DNA of 64,000 bases from contig WHVY01000002.1 of assembly GCA_022266195.1 (NCBI GenBank), positions 7,765,001 through 7,829,000 on the forward strand. The letters are read 5' to 3'. The notes under the pieces are model-generated. The model ran no database searches. It was not told the DNA's origin and was given only the letters and a program-made list of their open reading frames with translations. This document shows positions 48,682 to 57,378 of this stretch, one piece after another; the stretch's first letter is position 1, and every line of letters starts with the position of its first letter. Both the position numbers and the translations under genes were made by a program. This stretch comes from Tetranychus cinnabarinus (Eukaryota; Arthropoda; Arachnida; Trombidiformes; Tetranychidae).

Positions 48682-50288
48682 CTAGAGTACATTATCCTGT
48701 TTGGACTGACCATTTGACAATGTTGCATCAATTTCAACATTATTTGGACCAGTTAACATTTTAGTCTTTTTACTCTGAACAAATCTTATCCATAGACTGA
48801 CAAATAATGGGTACATTATGATTGAGCCGACTGTAAGCATCACGGCTCCAGGTTGATGAGCAATTGTCGCACTAAATACTGTAGTATATAAGAATGTCGC
48901 TCCCAATCCGACAAAAGTTTCAAGTGCCGTTGAAAGAGTAAAGATTTGAGCAGATTCTGCTGGTTCGACGGTAGAAACAATTAGACTTCTAATTGCAACA
49001 CTAGACATTCGTCCACATGAACCAATTATATATCCAGCAATGTAACCTCGAACAGACAAGAATATTCCTCTGATAACGAAAAATGCAGACAATGATAAAC
49101 ATCCAAAAATAGCGATGCTTGAATCAGAAAGGCCTAGAAACTTGAGCAGTGATGGACCGATTGAAGTAGCAATGGTTGGTGGTATGTAACCAAGAGTCAA
49201 TATTTTTGTATATGCATCTTCAGTCAGCCCATAAACACGTTGAGCAAACTGGTAAGAGATGCCGTCTTCACCGTTGAGTGATGCATTACAAACAGCTCCT
49301 GAAGTGATTAATAATATCAATCGAAGTCGACCCTGGTTTGGCCTCTTAACTGCAAATACTGACAAAAATTGTTTCGCTCTCGATAACTGGAAAACATCTT
49401 TAACAACTTGCGAGAAAGAAGCATCATCTTTCTCAGGATTTTTTTCAATGACAAAACAAGGTTTCAATAAAGCCACGTAAACTAATCCACAAAAGTTCAG
49501 TCCCAGACTAGTCAATAGAACACCAATATAATTCTTGCGATGATTACCAAACCACGGATTCATGGCGAATATGGCACCACTTGAGTAACTCGAACTAAGC
49601 ATTCCTGTAAATTATATTTCGATTAGCACACAATCAATATGCATCAAACTTCAATTGACTTACCAATTTTGACAATAAACTCAATGACAGCAAATCGTAT
49701 AATCACAAGATGACTTGGTGTTCCCCACGAAATGGAAGTATAAAGACAACTGAATAACAAGAATACGCCACCACACATTGAATAAGGAATATACGACAAT
49801 AATATAGCCCACCAAGCTATTTAATAGAAGATGTTATTCAATCAATTTCAAGTAACTTAAATGGTAGACGATGAGTTGAAATGTAACTTACGAGCCTTAA
49901 AGACGAAGAGATTGACTATTATTAGTGAAACTTGACAAACGCCACCAAAAAAGACTGACATGAGCATGAGTTTGAAATACTTTGGATAATTTCCAAGCCA
50001 ATAGCCGATGAAAATGGACAAAAGTAAACATGGCGTATTGATGATCACAAATTGCCAGTTTTTGAATGAATTGGCAACTCGAAGTATTTCTTGGGTTTCC
50101 ACTGAATCAGGATAAGATGTGAAATCGGCACAAAAACTTTCGTTCAATTTAAGATGATTGTTACAAACTTTATCCTCCACCAATGTGGTTACAGCCATCG
50201 ATTGTATGATATAACCCATACCACCGAATAGGATGCAAAAGTCAAATTTCATTAAATTTAAATACGAAAAGAAAGCTTTAGTATTCAT
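48682..50288 (-). CDS. SLC46-like major facilitator transporter (copy 4), 490 residues
   Basis: The exons are 50288-49892, 49816-49664 and 49604-48682, with the family three-exon structure. Features match the other copies: about 12 membrane segments, loop-1 cysteines and an NES site. It is the closest relative of copy 2, with which it shares most of exon 3 and its proximal promoter. The two probably arose by a recent duplication. Confidence 0.8.
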
Positions 50289-50815
50289 TTTCACTTTTCA
50301 CTTTTGATTAACTTTCACTTGAAATAAATAGCAGAACCGAATGAACAGTTGATCAATTTGAGAAACTATTTATTCTGATTCTGTTTTTATACACCATTCA
50401 GAGAAATCTTTTAGCCAACTATCAATATTAAATCAATCTAGGATTAAACGATGGATTATGGATAATCATTTGTTATTTTTGTACTCGCTAAATAGTTGAA
50501 TGTAAAGTGCTCATGTTACAGTGCTTTACGACTTAATAATTTGACAAACTCGACATAATAAGTTTCAGCTAACTCTTACAGTCACAGAATGCGATCCGTC
50601 TAACTGACAATTAATTTTGATCTGTTTTACAGAAAACAGAAAATGTTTCATTAAGTTTCATGAACAAAAATCTTCTTTGGCCTCGATTTTCTCGAAACCT
50701 GAGAAAACAATAACACCAATGGACTCAGTTTTAATGTCCTACAAACGCACAAAGTCCCAACTCGAAAGTTTCATGGCAATTCTCCTTTCTCTTTACCAAT
50801 CATTCCCTGCTTATT
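50289..50815. other. Upstream region of SLC46-like copy 4 and 3' flank of receptor copy 2
   Basis: The part nearest the transporter (to about 50530) is a copy of the U1/U2 proximal sequence, including a variant of the AAAGTGCTCATGTTAC landmark. The rest, up to the receptor stop, has no recognised feature. Confidence 0.55.
50382..50393 (-). promoter_or_regulatory. TATA-like box of SLC46-like copy 4
   Basis: GTGTATAAAAAC on the minus strand, about 95 bases before the ATG. It corresponds to the GGTATAAAAA of copies 2 and 3 with two extra bases. Confidence 0.55.
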
Positions 50816-51889
50816 TCATTGATGGAGAAAGTTCACCAAAACGACAATTACAGCCAATGATAAGGTCAACATTGAAGCAATAAACTTGATATTGATTGTG
50901 AATAGATTGGCAAAGGTAAAGCCAATATCGGTAAACAAGACTTGACCAATGAAAAGTGTATTCTGAAAAAAAGGATAAAACGGTGAACCAGGATTGATCA
51001 TTTGCCAACACAAACTTACTTCAAATTTCATCTCTGAAGAAGTGGCCTTAAATGTAAGCGCATAAAGACTCCTTAAACCCTTACGAGACAATCTTTGGAC
51101 AGAAATCAAATTGTAAGTTAAATATACCATAAGAATAGTGTCTCCAAGAAGATAACAAAAATTAAAGATGTTCAATTCAGGATGATTAAAGAGTGCACTG
51201 ACAATATTTAAAATGTTATAACACGCATTTTGAATGTAAAAATAAGTTATATAACGGCCGAAGTACTTTTCGGCCGATTCGGTTGCTTCACAAGCATGGC
51301 TATAAAATAGACGACAGAGCTTCAGAGATTGTACAGTCGCTTGTCCATTAACCAGAAAATCAACTTTTTGATTGACTAGTTTGAATGCGGCTTGTAAATT
51401 GATACTTTGATCAATTATGATGCCAATGATAAATAGATGTCCGTGTATATTGAGAACACTTGATACCAATGCGATTGGGTTGCTCTTGATATCATCATCT
51501 AACGAGAGGAGAAGGTAAGTGAACAGTAAGACGCTAATGAGGACAATATTTTTGGTAAATCGTTTGCGAAAGATTAATTTAGAAGTGTGAAAATCTCTGT
51601 CCATTGCTATTTGCTTTAAATTGTCGCAATAAACTTGAAACATTTTCTTGTTCAACATCAACAGTACAATGATCATATGCATCAGCATCAAGCTTGAATA
51701 GATGTAGACTTGGGAACATCGGTAAATCTCACGTTTAGAGGTAAGGTTTGTACATTCAGAGTAAAATAATATCCTCTTGATGATTATGAATAAAGGGCAA
51801 AAGACGCTTGTGATGAAAAGAAAGGATTTTACCCAAAACCCAAATTTGGGTACAAGTTTTAGGTTTGAATTTGACTGTTCACTATCCAT
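50816..51889 (-). CDS. Gustatory-receptor-like seven-transmembrane protein (copy 2), 338 residues
   Basis: Exon 1 is 51889-51020 (290 codons) and exon 2 is 50962-50816 (48 codons plus stop). The 57-nt intron (GTAAGT ... TTTTTCAG) is a multiple of three and free of stops, so an unspliced reading adds 19 residues. Splicing at the conserved phase-0 position yields 338 residues, the same length as copy 1, and aligns the last helix (IGFTFANLF ... FIASMLTL). About seven membrane helices with a cytosolic N-terminus are expected. Family placement is as for copy 1; the ligand is unknown. Confidence 0.78.
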   Translation of the reverse strand: MDSEQSNSNLKLVPKFGFWVKSFLFITSVFCPLFIIIKRILFYSECTNLTSKREIYRCSQVYIYSSLMLMHMIIVLLMLNKKMFQVYCDNLKQIAMDRDFHTSKLIFRKRFTKNIVLISVLLFTYLLLSLDDDIKSNPIALVSSVLNIHGHLFIIGIIIDQSINLQAAFKLVNQKVDFLVNGQATVQSLKLCRLFYSHACEATESAEKYFGRYITYFYIQNACYNILNIVSALFNHPELNIFNFCYLLGDTILMVYLTYNLISVQRLSRKGLRSLYALTFKATSSEMKFEVSLCWQMINPGSPFYPFFQNTLFIGQVLFTDIGFTFANLFTINIKFIASMLTLSLAVIVVLVNFLHQ

Positions 51890-53189
51890 GCTGCGAGTTA
51901 GTGACTTTGATTGCTCTTGGCTTTGGTATTTTCACCAAACGATTTGTGACTTTTCCTCAGAGACGAGGTTTGATTAAACAGCCAAATTGGTGGAAAAGGT
52001 AAAAATCAAATTAATTATGTCTGTCGTCTAAAGTCAGTCATCATCGATTCAAAGCAAAAGATCGAGCAAAATTCAATATTATTTTTTGCCAATTTCAATT
52101 GTTCTCCTTACAATAATACAAATTGTTCAATTGAATAAAAGGAGTTCACCAATTTTCTTTGCTATTTTTTTCGCCTTTAACAGCTAAGAGCAAACCATAA
52201 CTGAAAATGATTATTCATATTGTTTGGTTTCTTTTGTTGTAGATTTCGTTATCAATCATCTTTTGTTCGCCAAATTTTTCACTAAAAAGATGGCTCTACT
52301 CAGGTTTGTCATTTACATGAGTTTTCAGCCAATTTTTGGATTGATCATCAACATCAACTGCAAGCGGATCGTCGGTGGATATAACATTAAAGATAACATT
52401 GACTTATAGAGACGAAAAGTGAAAGGACACGAATTTTGATACTAATAACATATCACTTTTCTCGTTCAATGCTAGTTCATTTTGATAATCCTGAAATAAT
52501 GAATGGCCATGAAAATTTATGAAGAAAATAATAATAGCAACTAATCCATTGAAGGTGATATGGAAATCATCTGATTGAGTTTAACTCATGATTATGTGTA
52601 TAGCTTTCATTTGCTTTTTTTAATCAATGAGCTTACCAGGGATTTTTATTTTCTAGTCAATATTTTCCATCATAGAGCTTGGATTTCATGTAAATGTTGT
52701 CTTTCTTTGTCCTTATCAATCTCAATTGATGCGATGATAAAAAATCTGAATCTTCATCTGCGTTTGCTAATAATTGTTATTGTAAATCTACATAGAAAAT
52801 GTATTGATCTAAATTTAGTTTATCTTTAGGAATTAAGACATTGATAAAATGTATAATGTTCATTTTCGCACTAAGAAAATTGAACATTTTATCACGATTA
52901 ACAGTAAATCCAAAAGTCTAAACACCATAGTACTGAATGATTGTTAATCTGAAGCTTACAAAAGAAGTTGAAAATGAAGGTTCAAACCTTTGATCGACAT
53001 TGAACTCAACTCCAAGCTATTAGTTATTATGGTTGCTAAACATAAAAAATCATGAGCTTCTAAATTTCATTGTGCATTATTAATAAAAAGATTATAAGAT
53101 ATATTGTTATTAGCAGTTATGAGCAATTAAAAACACTCGAAGATCAATGCTGCGCGTTAGCTGTTCATTTTTCTCCTAAAAGCTGTTGC
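51890..53189. other. Intergenic region
   Basis: About 1.3 kb of AT-rich DNA between the receptor gene and the spectrin fragment. Small ORFs on the + strand (for example about 52224-52409) have no supporting features. No promoter was assigned. Confidence 0.5.
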
Positions 53190-54096
53190 TTTTCCTCTCT
53201 GCTACCGATGAAATGATTAACCAGGGACATTTTGCTTCTGAAGTGATCGCTCATGGTCTCGATGAACTTCCCCGACTATGGGAACTACTTCTTTCCAAGT
53301 TAACTGAAAAAGGACTAAAACTGCAACAAGCTCTTGTGCTTCAGCAATTCAATCGACAATATGATGAAGTTATGTTCTGGACCAATGATAAAGAAGCATT
53401 TGTTACCTCTGATGAGATATGCATTCAGAAATTTTATCTAATTGGGAAAAGCTGAGAGCTGAAGCTGGTGAACGACGTCTCGACGAAAGTCACCTTCTTC
53501 ATCAATTCTTGGCCGATTTCCGTGATCTAACTTCTTGGATCAATGATATGAAAGCAATCATCAATGCTGATGAACTTGCTAAAGATGTTGCCGGAGCTGA
53601 AGCTCTTCTTGAGCGTCATCGAGAACTTAAAGGAGAGATCGATGCTGGAAAAGATGGCTTCAATGATAAACGTGAAAAATCGATTATGAGCAATGGATGA
53701 ATTTGCAGTTACATTTGTATTTTATCGTGACACTGAACAAGCAGACACTTGGATGGCTAAACAGGAAGCTTTTCTTGCAAATGAAGATCTAGGTGATTCT
53801 CTTGATTCTGTTGAAGCTTTGATCAAGAAACACGAAGACTTTGAAAAATCATTGGCAGCTCAAGAGGAAAAGATAAAAGCTTTAGATGAATTTGCTACCA
53901 AAGTAATCGAAGGTCAACATTATGCTGCTGAAGATGTTGCACATAGACGTGCAACTCTTCTTGAGAGACGTAATGCTCTCATAGAAAGATCTGAAGCTCG
54001 ACGTTCTCTGTTGAACGATTCATACAAACTGCAACAATTTGAACGTGACTATGATGAAACTAAAGGCTGGATAATGGAAAAATTGAAAACTGCCTC
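53190..54096 (+). pseudogene. Decayed alpha-spectrin fragment
   Basis: This is very similar at nucleotide level to 57.70-59.19 kb of the intact alpha-spectrin gene. Relative to that gene it lacks about 475 bases (after GATGAGAT, corresponding to about 57929-58402) and roughly 110 bases near 53660-53715. The frame shifts at about 53418 and again near 53700, with stops at 53453-53455 and 53698-53700. The 3' part (about 53720-54090) is still a clean spectrin-repeat frame. It has no start exon, SH3 or C-terminus. The absence of introns matches the parent, whose corresponding part is one exon. Confidence 0.9.
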
Positions 54097-54149
54097 AACT
54101 CATTTTTGAGCGACATCTAACGATAAGTTATTCATCTAAACGTAACTTG

Positions 54150-54352
54150 CACGTGTTTTTGTTTTGAAAAATCAATGTCAATTTTGTGTTTAATTTTACT
54201 TGTTTAAATCACATTGCCATTCCATTTGAGCGTTTCTTTTGATTATTTACTTTTTTACAATAGTTGAAAAATATATTAATTGTCAAGGTGAGTTGCTTTT
54301 GTTTTTATGCATATTTATACTTATATCTCAATTCATTTATGTTTTTTTCTAG
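54150..54352 (+). repeat. Duplicated 5' flank and 5' UTR intron of the RRP15-like genes (copy 1)
   Basis: The sequence matches about 56374-56538 (landmark ACGTGTTTTTGTTTTGAAAA). It ends in a short intron, donor GTGAGTTGCT at 54288 and acceptor TTTTTCTAG directly before the ATG. The second copy has the same arrangement (donor at 56482). Confidence 0.75.
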
Positions 54353-54718
54353 ATGTCTGCTGGATGGTCTGATGTGTTGAATCGATTGATTAACAGTGGT
54401 GGCAAAACAAAGAAAAAGCCTTTGAGTCGAGCTCTAATTGTTAAAGAAGCCAAAGAGCCTAGAAAAATAGTGAAAAAGATCGCAGAATTTGACTCAAAAA
54501 GAGTAAAACCTTCTCTGCAAGATAGAGAATATGAAAGAATGCTTCAATCTATTGCAACTAAAGGTGTTGTTCAATTATTTAATACTCTGACCGAATTAGA
54601 AGAAGACGAACCTCCAGTTAAACAATCCAAAATGAGTGATCCTGGTCCAAGTACATCAGTCTTAGATAAGTGGGGTGATCTAACTGTGGACGATGATGAA
54701 GAAGATGATGCCATTTAA
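54353..54718 (+). CDS. RRP15-like ribosome biogenesis protein (copy 1), 121 residues
   Basis: One coding exon begins at an ATG directly after the splice acceptor of a 65-nt 5' UTR intron. The core SLQDREYERMLQSIATKGVV followed by QLFN matches the signature of the RRP15 family, needed for large ribosomal subunit pre-rRNA maturation in the nucleolus. The N-terminus is Lys-rich and the tail acidic (WGDLTVDDDEEDDAI), as in other RRP15 proteins. At 121 residues it is much shorter than the human protein. It appears to be the complete copy; the second copy lacks the acidic tail. Confidence 0.8.
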   Translation: MSAGWSDVLNRLINSGGKTKKKPLSRALIVKEAKEPRKIVKKIAEFDSKRVKPSLQDREYERMLQSIATKGVVQLFNTLTELEEDEPPVKQSKMSDPGPSTSVLDKWGDLTVDDDEEDDAI

Positions 54719-55382
54719 CCCATTCTAATTTAATTTATTAAATATCATGGACACCGTTTATTATCATTTTCAACTCAACATTTTTGTTAACTTTGAATTA
54801 AAATCTCGTGTTGAACTCACCATTGGCGCTTATTTGACCGTGTAAACAACTCATCTTAATTTTGAAGTTCGATGACCACAAAATATCTTTCAATTTCAAG
54901 AATAGGAAATAAGAAAAGTCTAATAGTGCTGAAAATGATGAACAATTTAATAAACACAGTGTTCATGTCATTGGAAATTTTTGATCAACATGGTTGAATA
55001 TAAAAATATGAATTCAAAATACATTAAAAATGAAGGTTACCGAAGATTCATTAAAACCATAATACAATAATACACAAACATTTCAAATAAAGTCCATAGA
55101 CTTTCAAAAGAAATCAAAAAGCATGAATCTCATGCATATCTATAATCTTCTTGGATGAAATTTGACAGTTAAGTCCGATTTCTTTGATAGATATTACCAG
55201 ATGTGAGTAAAAATGATCAACCAACAAGGTTCACGTTATCACAGATTTGACCAGGTCTATTGATTTAAAAATTTGACGTTGATGTGAAATGAAATATCCA
55301 TGAATCCATACTATATTCACAATTCAGTATTGAGTGAAATTTAATTGAATAGTAAAATATAAGACCATGATGGTGAAGGCAA
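54719..55382. other. Convergent intergenic region
   Basis: Non-coding. An AATAAA at about 54949 may serve the RRP15-like gene. No other feature was recognised. Confidence 0.5.
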
Positions 55383-55787
55383 TCAAGGAGCCAACAACGA
55401 TGTCAACACCTGTGTTGGACTGATTCCACCCAATATTAACTGCATCAGTTTTTGGAAAACGAAACCAAAAAAAGCATCAATCAGATAGTTCACTATCTTT
55501 TTCACAGACAACCTTTTCTGTACAAATTGAATCAACTGTTGTGGTGTTCGTATCCTGGTCTCTTCCCTAATGATTGGAATCAAAGGATGGTCAATATTTT
55601 TATCACAGAAGAGTCGTATTGAAGTTGTTGTGTTGACTTCAGGATGGTTGCAGGTTAATGTCCGGCAATAATAGTCTTTAACTTTTTCAGCTTCTTCCGA
55701 GCAAACCAATTCCGTTGCATTTTCACTGGATAAAACAAATTTAACACATAAAGTCAAGACAAGTGAAACGATTAAATGATTAGACAT
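55383..55787 (-). CDS. Small secreted protein, 134 residues, unknown
   Basis: The first ATG (55787) opens a clear signal peptide (HLIVSLVLTLCVKFVLS). The mature part has four cysteines (in VCSEE, YYCRTLTC and LFCDK), two N-glycosylation sites (NAT, NTT) and an amphipathic C-terminal half rich in Leu, Val and Phe. It is a single exon with a TATA box about 75 bases upstream. No known family was recognised. It sits between the two RRP15-like copies on the opposite strand. A secreted effector, salivary or haemolymph protein are all possible. Confidence 0.7.
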   Translation of the reverse strand: MSNHLIVSLVLTLCVKFVLSSENATELVCSEEAEKVKDYYCRTLTCNHPEVNTTTSIRLFCDKNIDHPLIPIIREETRIRTPQQLIQFVQKRLSVKKIVNYLIDAFFGFVFQKLMQLILGGISPTQVLTSLLAP

Positions 55788-55860
55788 TTTGTTTGAGATC
55801 AAATGAAAGTACAATGAGAACCAGAAGAGAAGAGCTGTTACTTATAACAAGAAGGGTTAC

Positions 55861-55868
55861 TTTATATA
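55861..55868 (-). promoter_or_regulatory. TATA box of the small secreted protein gene
   Basis: TATATAAA on the minus strand, 74 bases before the ATG, which leaves about 45 bases of 5' UTR. Confidence 0.6.
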
Positions 55869-56373
55869 CAATTTATAACCAATAAGATTGGGTTGAGTTG
55901 GAAGGTTAATTTCCAATAAGAATTGCCTTAGAAAATTACAGCAAAAAAATTGAGCAAATCTCTTTAGTAATATTCAAAAGGGCAAATTAATATTAAGCTA
56001 CATTTTAATTCTTGAAAAAATCGGAGTGACCCTTTGTACAGCATCAAAAAAGTTTAAAAAAATATATACATTTTTTGGAAATTAGTAGTAGCATCAGAAA
56101 AATATGTTTGCTCAAAAATCCGGTAATAAAGCGCTCGAAATGCAAACATTGAGCATTATTTTAACCAAAACTGACGATCAGAAATTTTTTGAACGCATTT
56201 AAACAGGACATGACAAACCTAAAAGTAGCTTCAAATTAATTTGTCCTTTTGGATATTTACTGAAAATAATCATTTGCTCAAGTCAACCTAAAGAAGTTTC
56301 TTAAATCCAAAGAGTAACTTCTCTTTGCTGAACTCTGACAAGCCTTGTGAGTAGCGACGTCTATGTACATTTA
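55869..56373. other. Intergenic region
   Basis: No ORF or other feature is supported between the secreted protein promoter and the duplicated RRP15 5' flank. Confidence 0.5.
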
Positions 56374-56538
56374 CACGTGTTTTTGTTTTGAAAATCAGTG
56401 TCAGTTTTGTGCTTAATTTCACCTGTTGAATTACACTGTCATCCCATTTGAGGGTTTCTTTGGATTATTTAACTTTTTAAGGTGAGTTGCTCATGTTTAG
56501 GATTGTTTATATTTGGATTAATTTGTTTTTTTTTCTAG
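56374..56538 (+). repeat. Duplicated 5' flank and 5' UTR intron of the RRP15-like genes (copy 2)
   Basis: Counterpart of about 54150-54352. It includes the 57-nt UTR intron from GTGAGTTGCT (56482) to TTTTCTAG before the ATG. Confidence 0.75.
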
Positions 56539-56778
56539 ATGTCTGCTGGTTGGTCTGATGTGTTGAACCGATTAATAAACCAAAAGAAAAAGCCTTTGAC
56601 TCGAGCTCTAATTGAAGTCGGAGGAAAAGAAGATCGGAAAACAGTGAAAACATCGAAAAAGATCTCTGAATTTCAGTCAAAAAGAGTAAAATCTTCCCTG
56701 CAAGACAGAGAATATGAAAGAAAGATGCAAACCATTGCTACCAAAGGTGTTGTACAATTATTTAATGTTTTAGAATAA
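56539..56778 (+). CDS. RRP15-like protein, C-terminally shortened (copy 2), 79 residues
   Basis: The ATG directly follows the splice acceptor, as in copy 1. The core SLQDREYERKMQTIATKGVV followed by QLFN is intact, but the frame ends right after (NVLE then TAA), so the acidic tail of copy 1 is absent. There are scattered substitutions and one small length difference in the Lys-rich N-terminus, but no disruption of the core. It may be a functional short form or a young pseudogene. It is immediately upstream of intact alpha-spectrin. Confidence 0.65.
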   Translation: MSAGWSDVLNRLINQKKKPLTRALIEVGGKEDRKTVKTSKKISEFQSKRVKSSLQDREYERKMQTIATKGVVQLFNVLE

Positions 56779-57378
56779 AATTCTGTTCAAGAAACCATCT
56801 CGTAGTATTCATTTTTATCCGTTTTTTCTATTGACACGATATGCTTAAATATGGAAGAAAGATAGAGAGAGAAAAGAAATGTCGGAATATCGTGACTTCT
56901 TCATGAATCATGATGAAAATGATGAAAAAACTGTATTGTTCAATTGATAGGAACGCCGTCTTTCGGTTTGTTTTCATTTTAGGTGAAGGACAAGAAAAGG
57001 GCGTAGTCAATGTAAAACCAATACATTGAGATGTTAGTTTGATATCATTTAATTCATACATAGACTGTGTTTTTAAACAGTCATCTCTTTTTATTTCATG
57101 TGTTTTGTTGATATTAATCAAATTAAAAGTGTAAAGTAAGTTATTTTTTAACCGTAATTAATATTGCTTTCTATCTTGATGCTTTGGATTGTTTTCATGT
57201 TTATAATTCATGTTTTTAATTGTTTTTGTTTTTAGGTTTCAACTGTTCTAGTTTTTCTCTGTCACCCTGCCTAGCCTTTTTTTCTGGGTTTGGTATTGCA
57301 TTTGTCTTCATCCTTTCATTATTAAATCATCATTGTTTACTATCCAGCTTAAGAACTAGGACAATCTTAAAAACAACC
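56779..57378 (+). other. Spectrin 5' region
   Basis: Non-coding. A splice acceptor (TTTTTAG at about 57229-57235) starts a 5' UTR segment that leads to the spectrin ATG at 57379. The first UTR exon was not located. Confidence 0.5.

Noticed and set aside
52224..52409. 61-codon hydrophobic ORF upstream of receptor copy 2
   Set aside because: Resembles a receptor segment only in hydrophobicity; no ATG at the start and no matching exon nearby.
57238..57378. In-frame hydrophobic extension upstream of the spectrin ATG
   Set aside because: Open because of composition; it has no ATG of its own, and alpha-spectrin is cytosolic with a conserved start near MDTSTSS. More likely 5' UTR.
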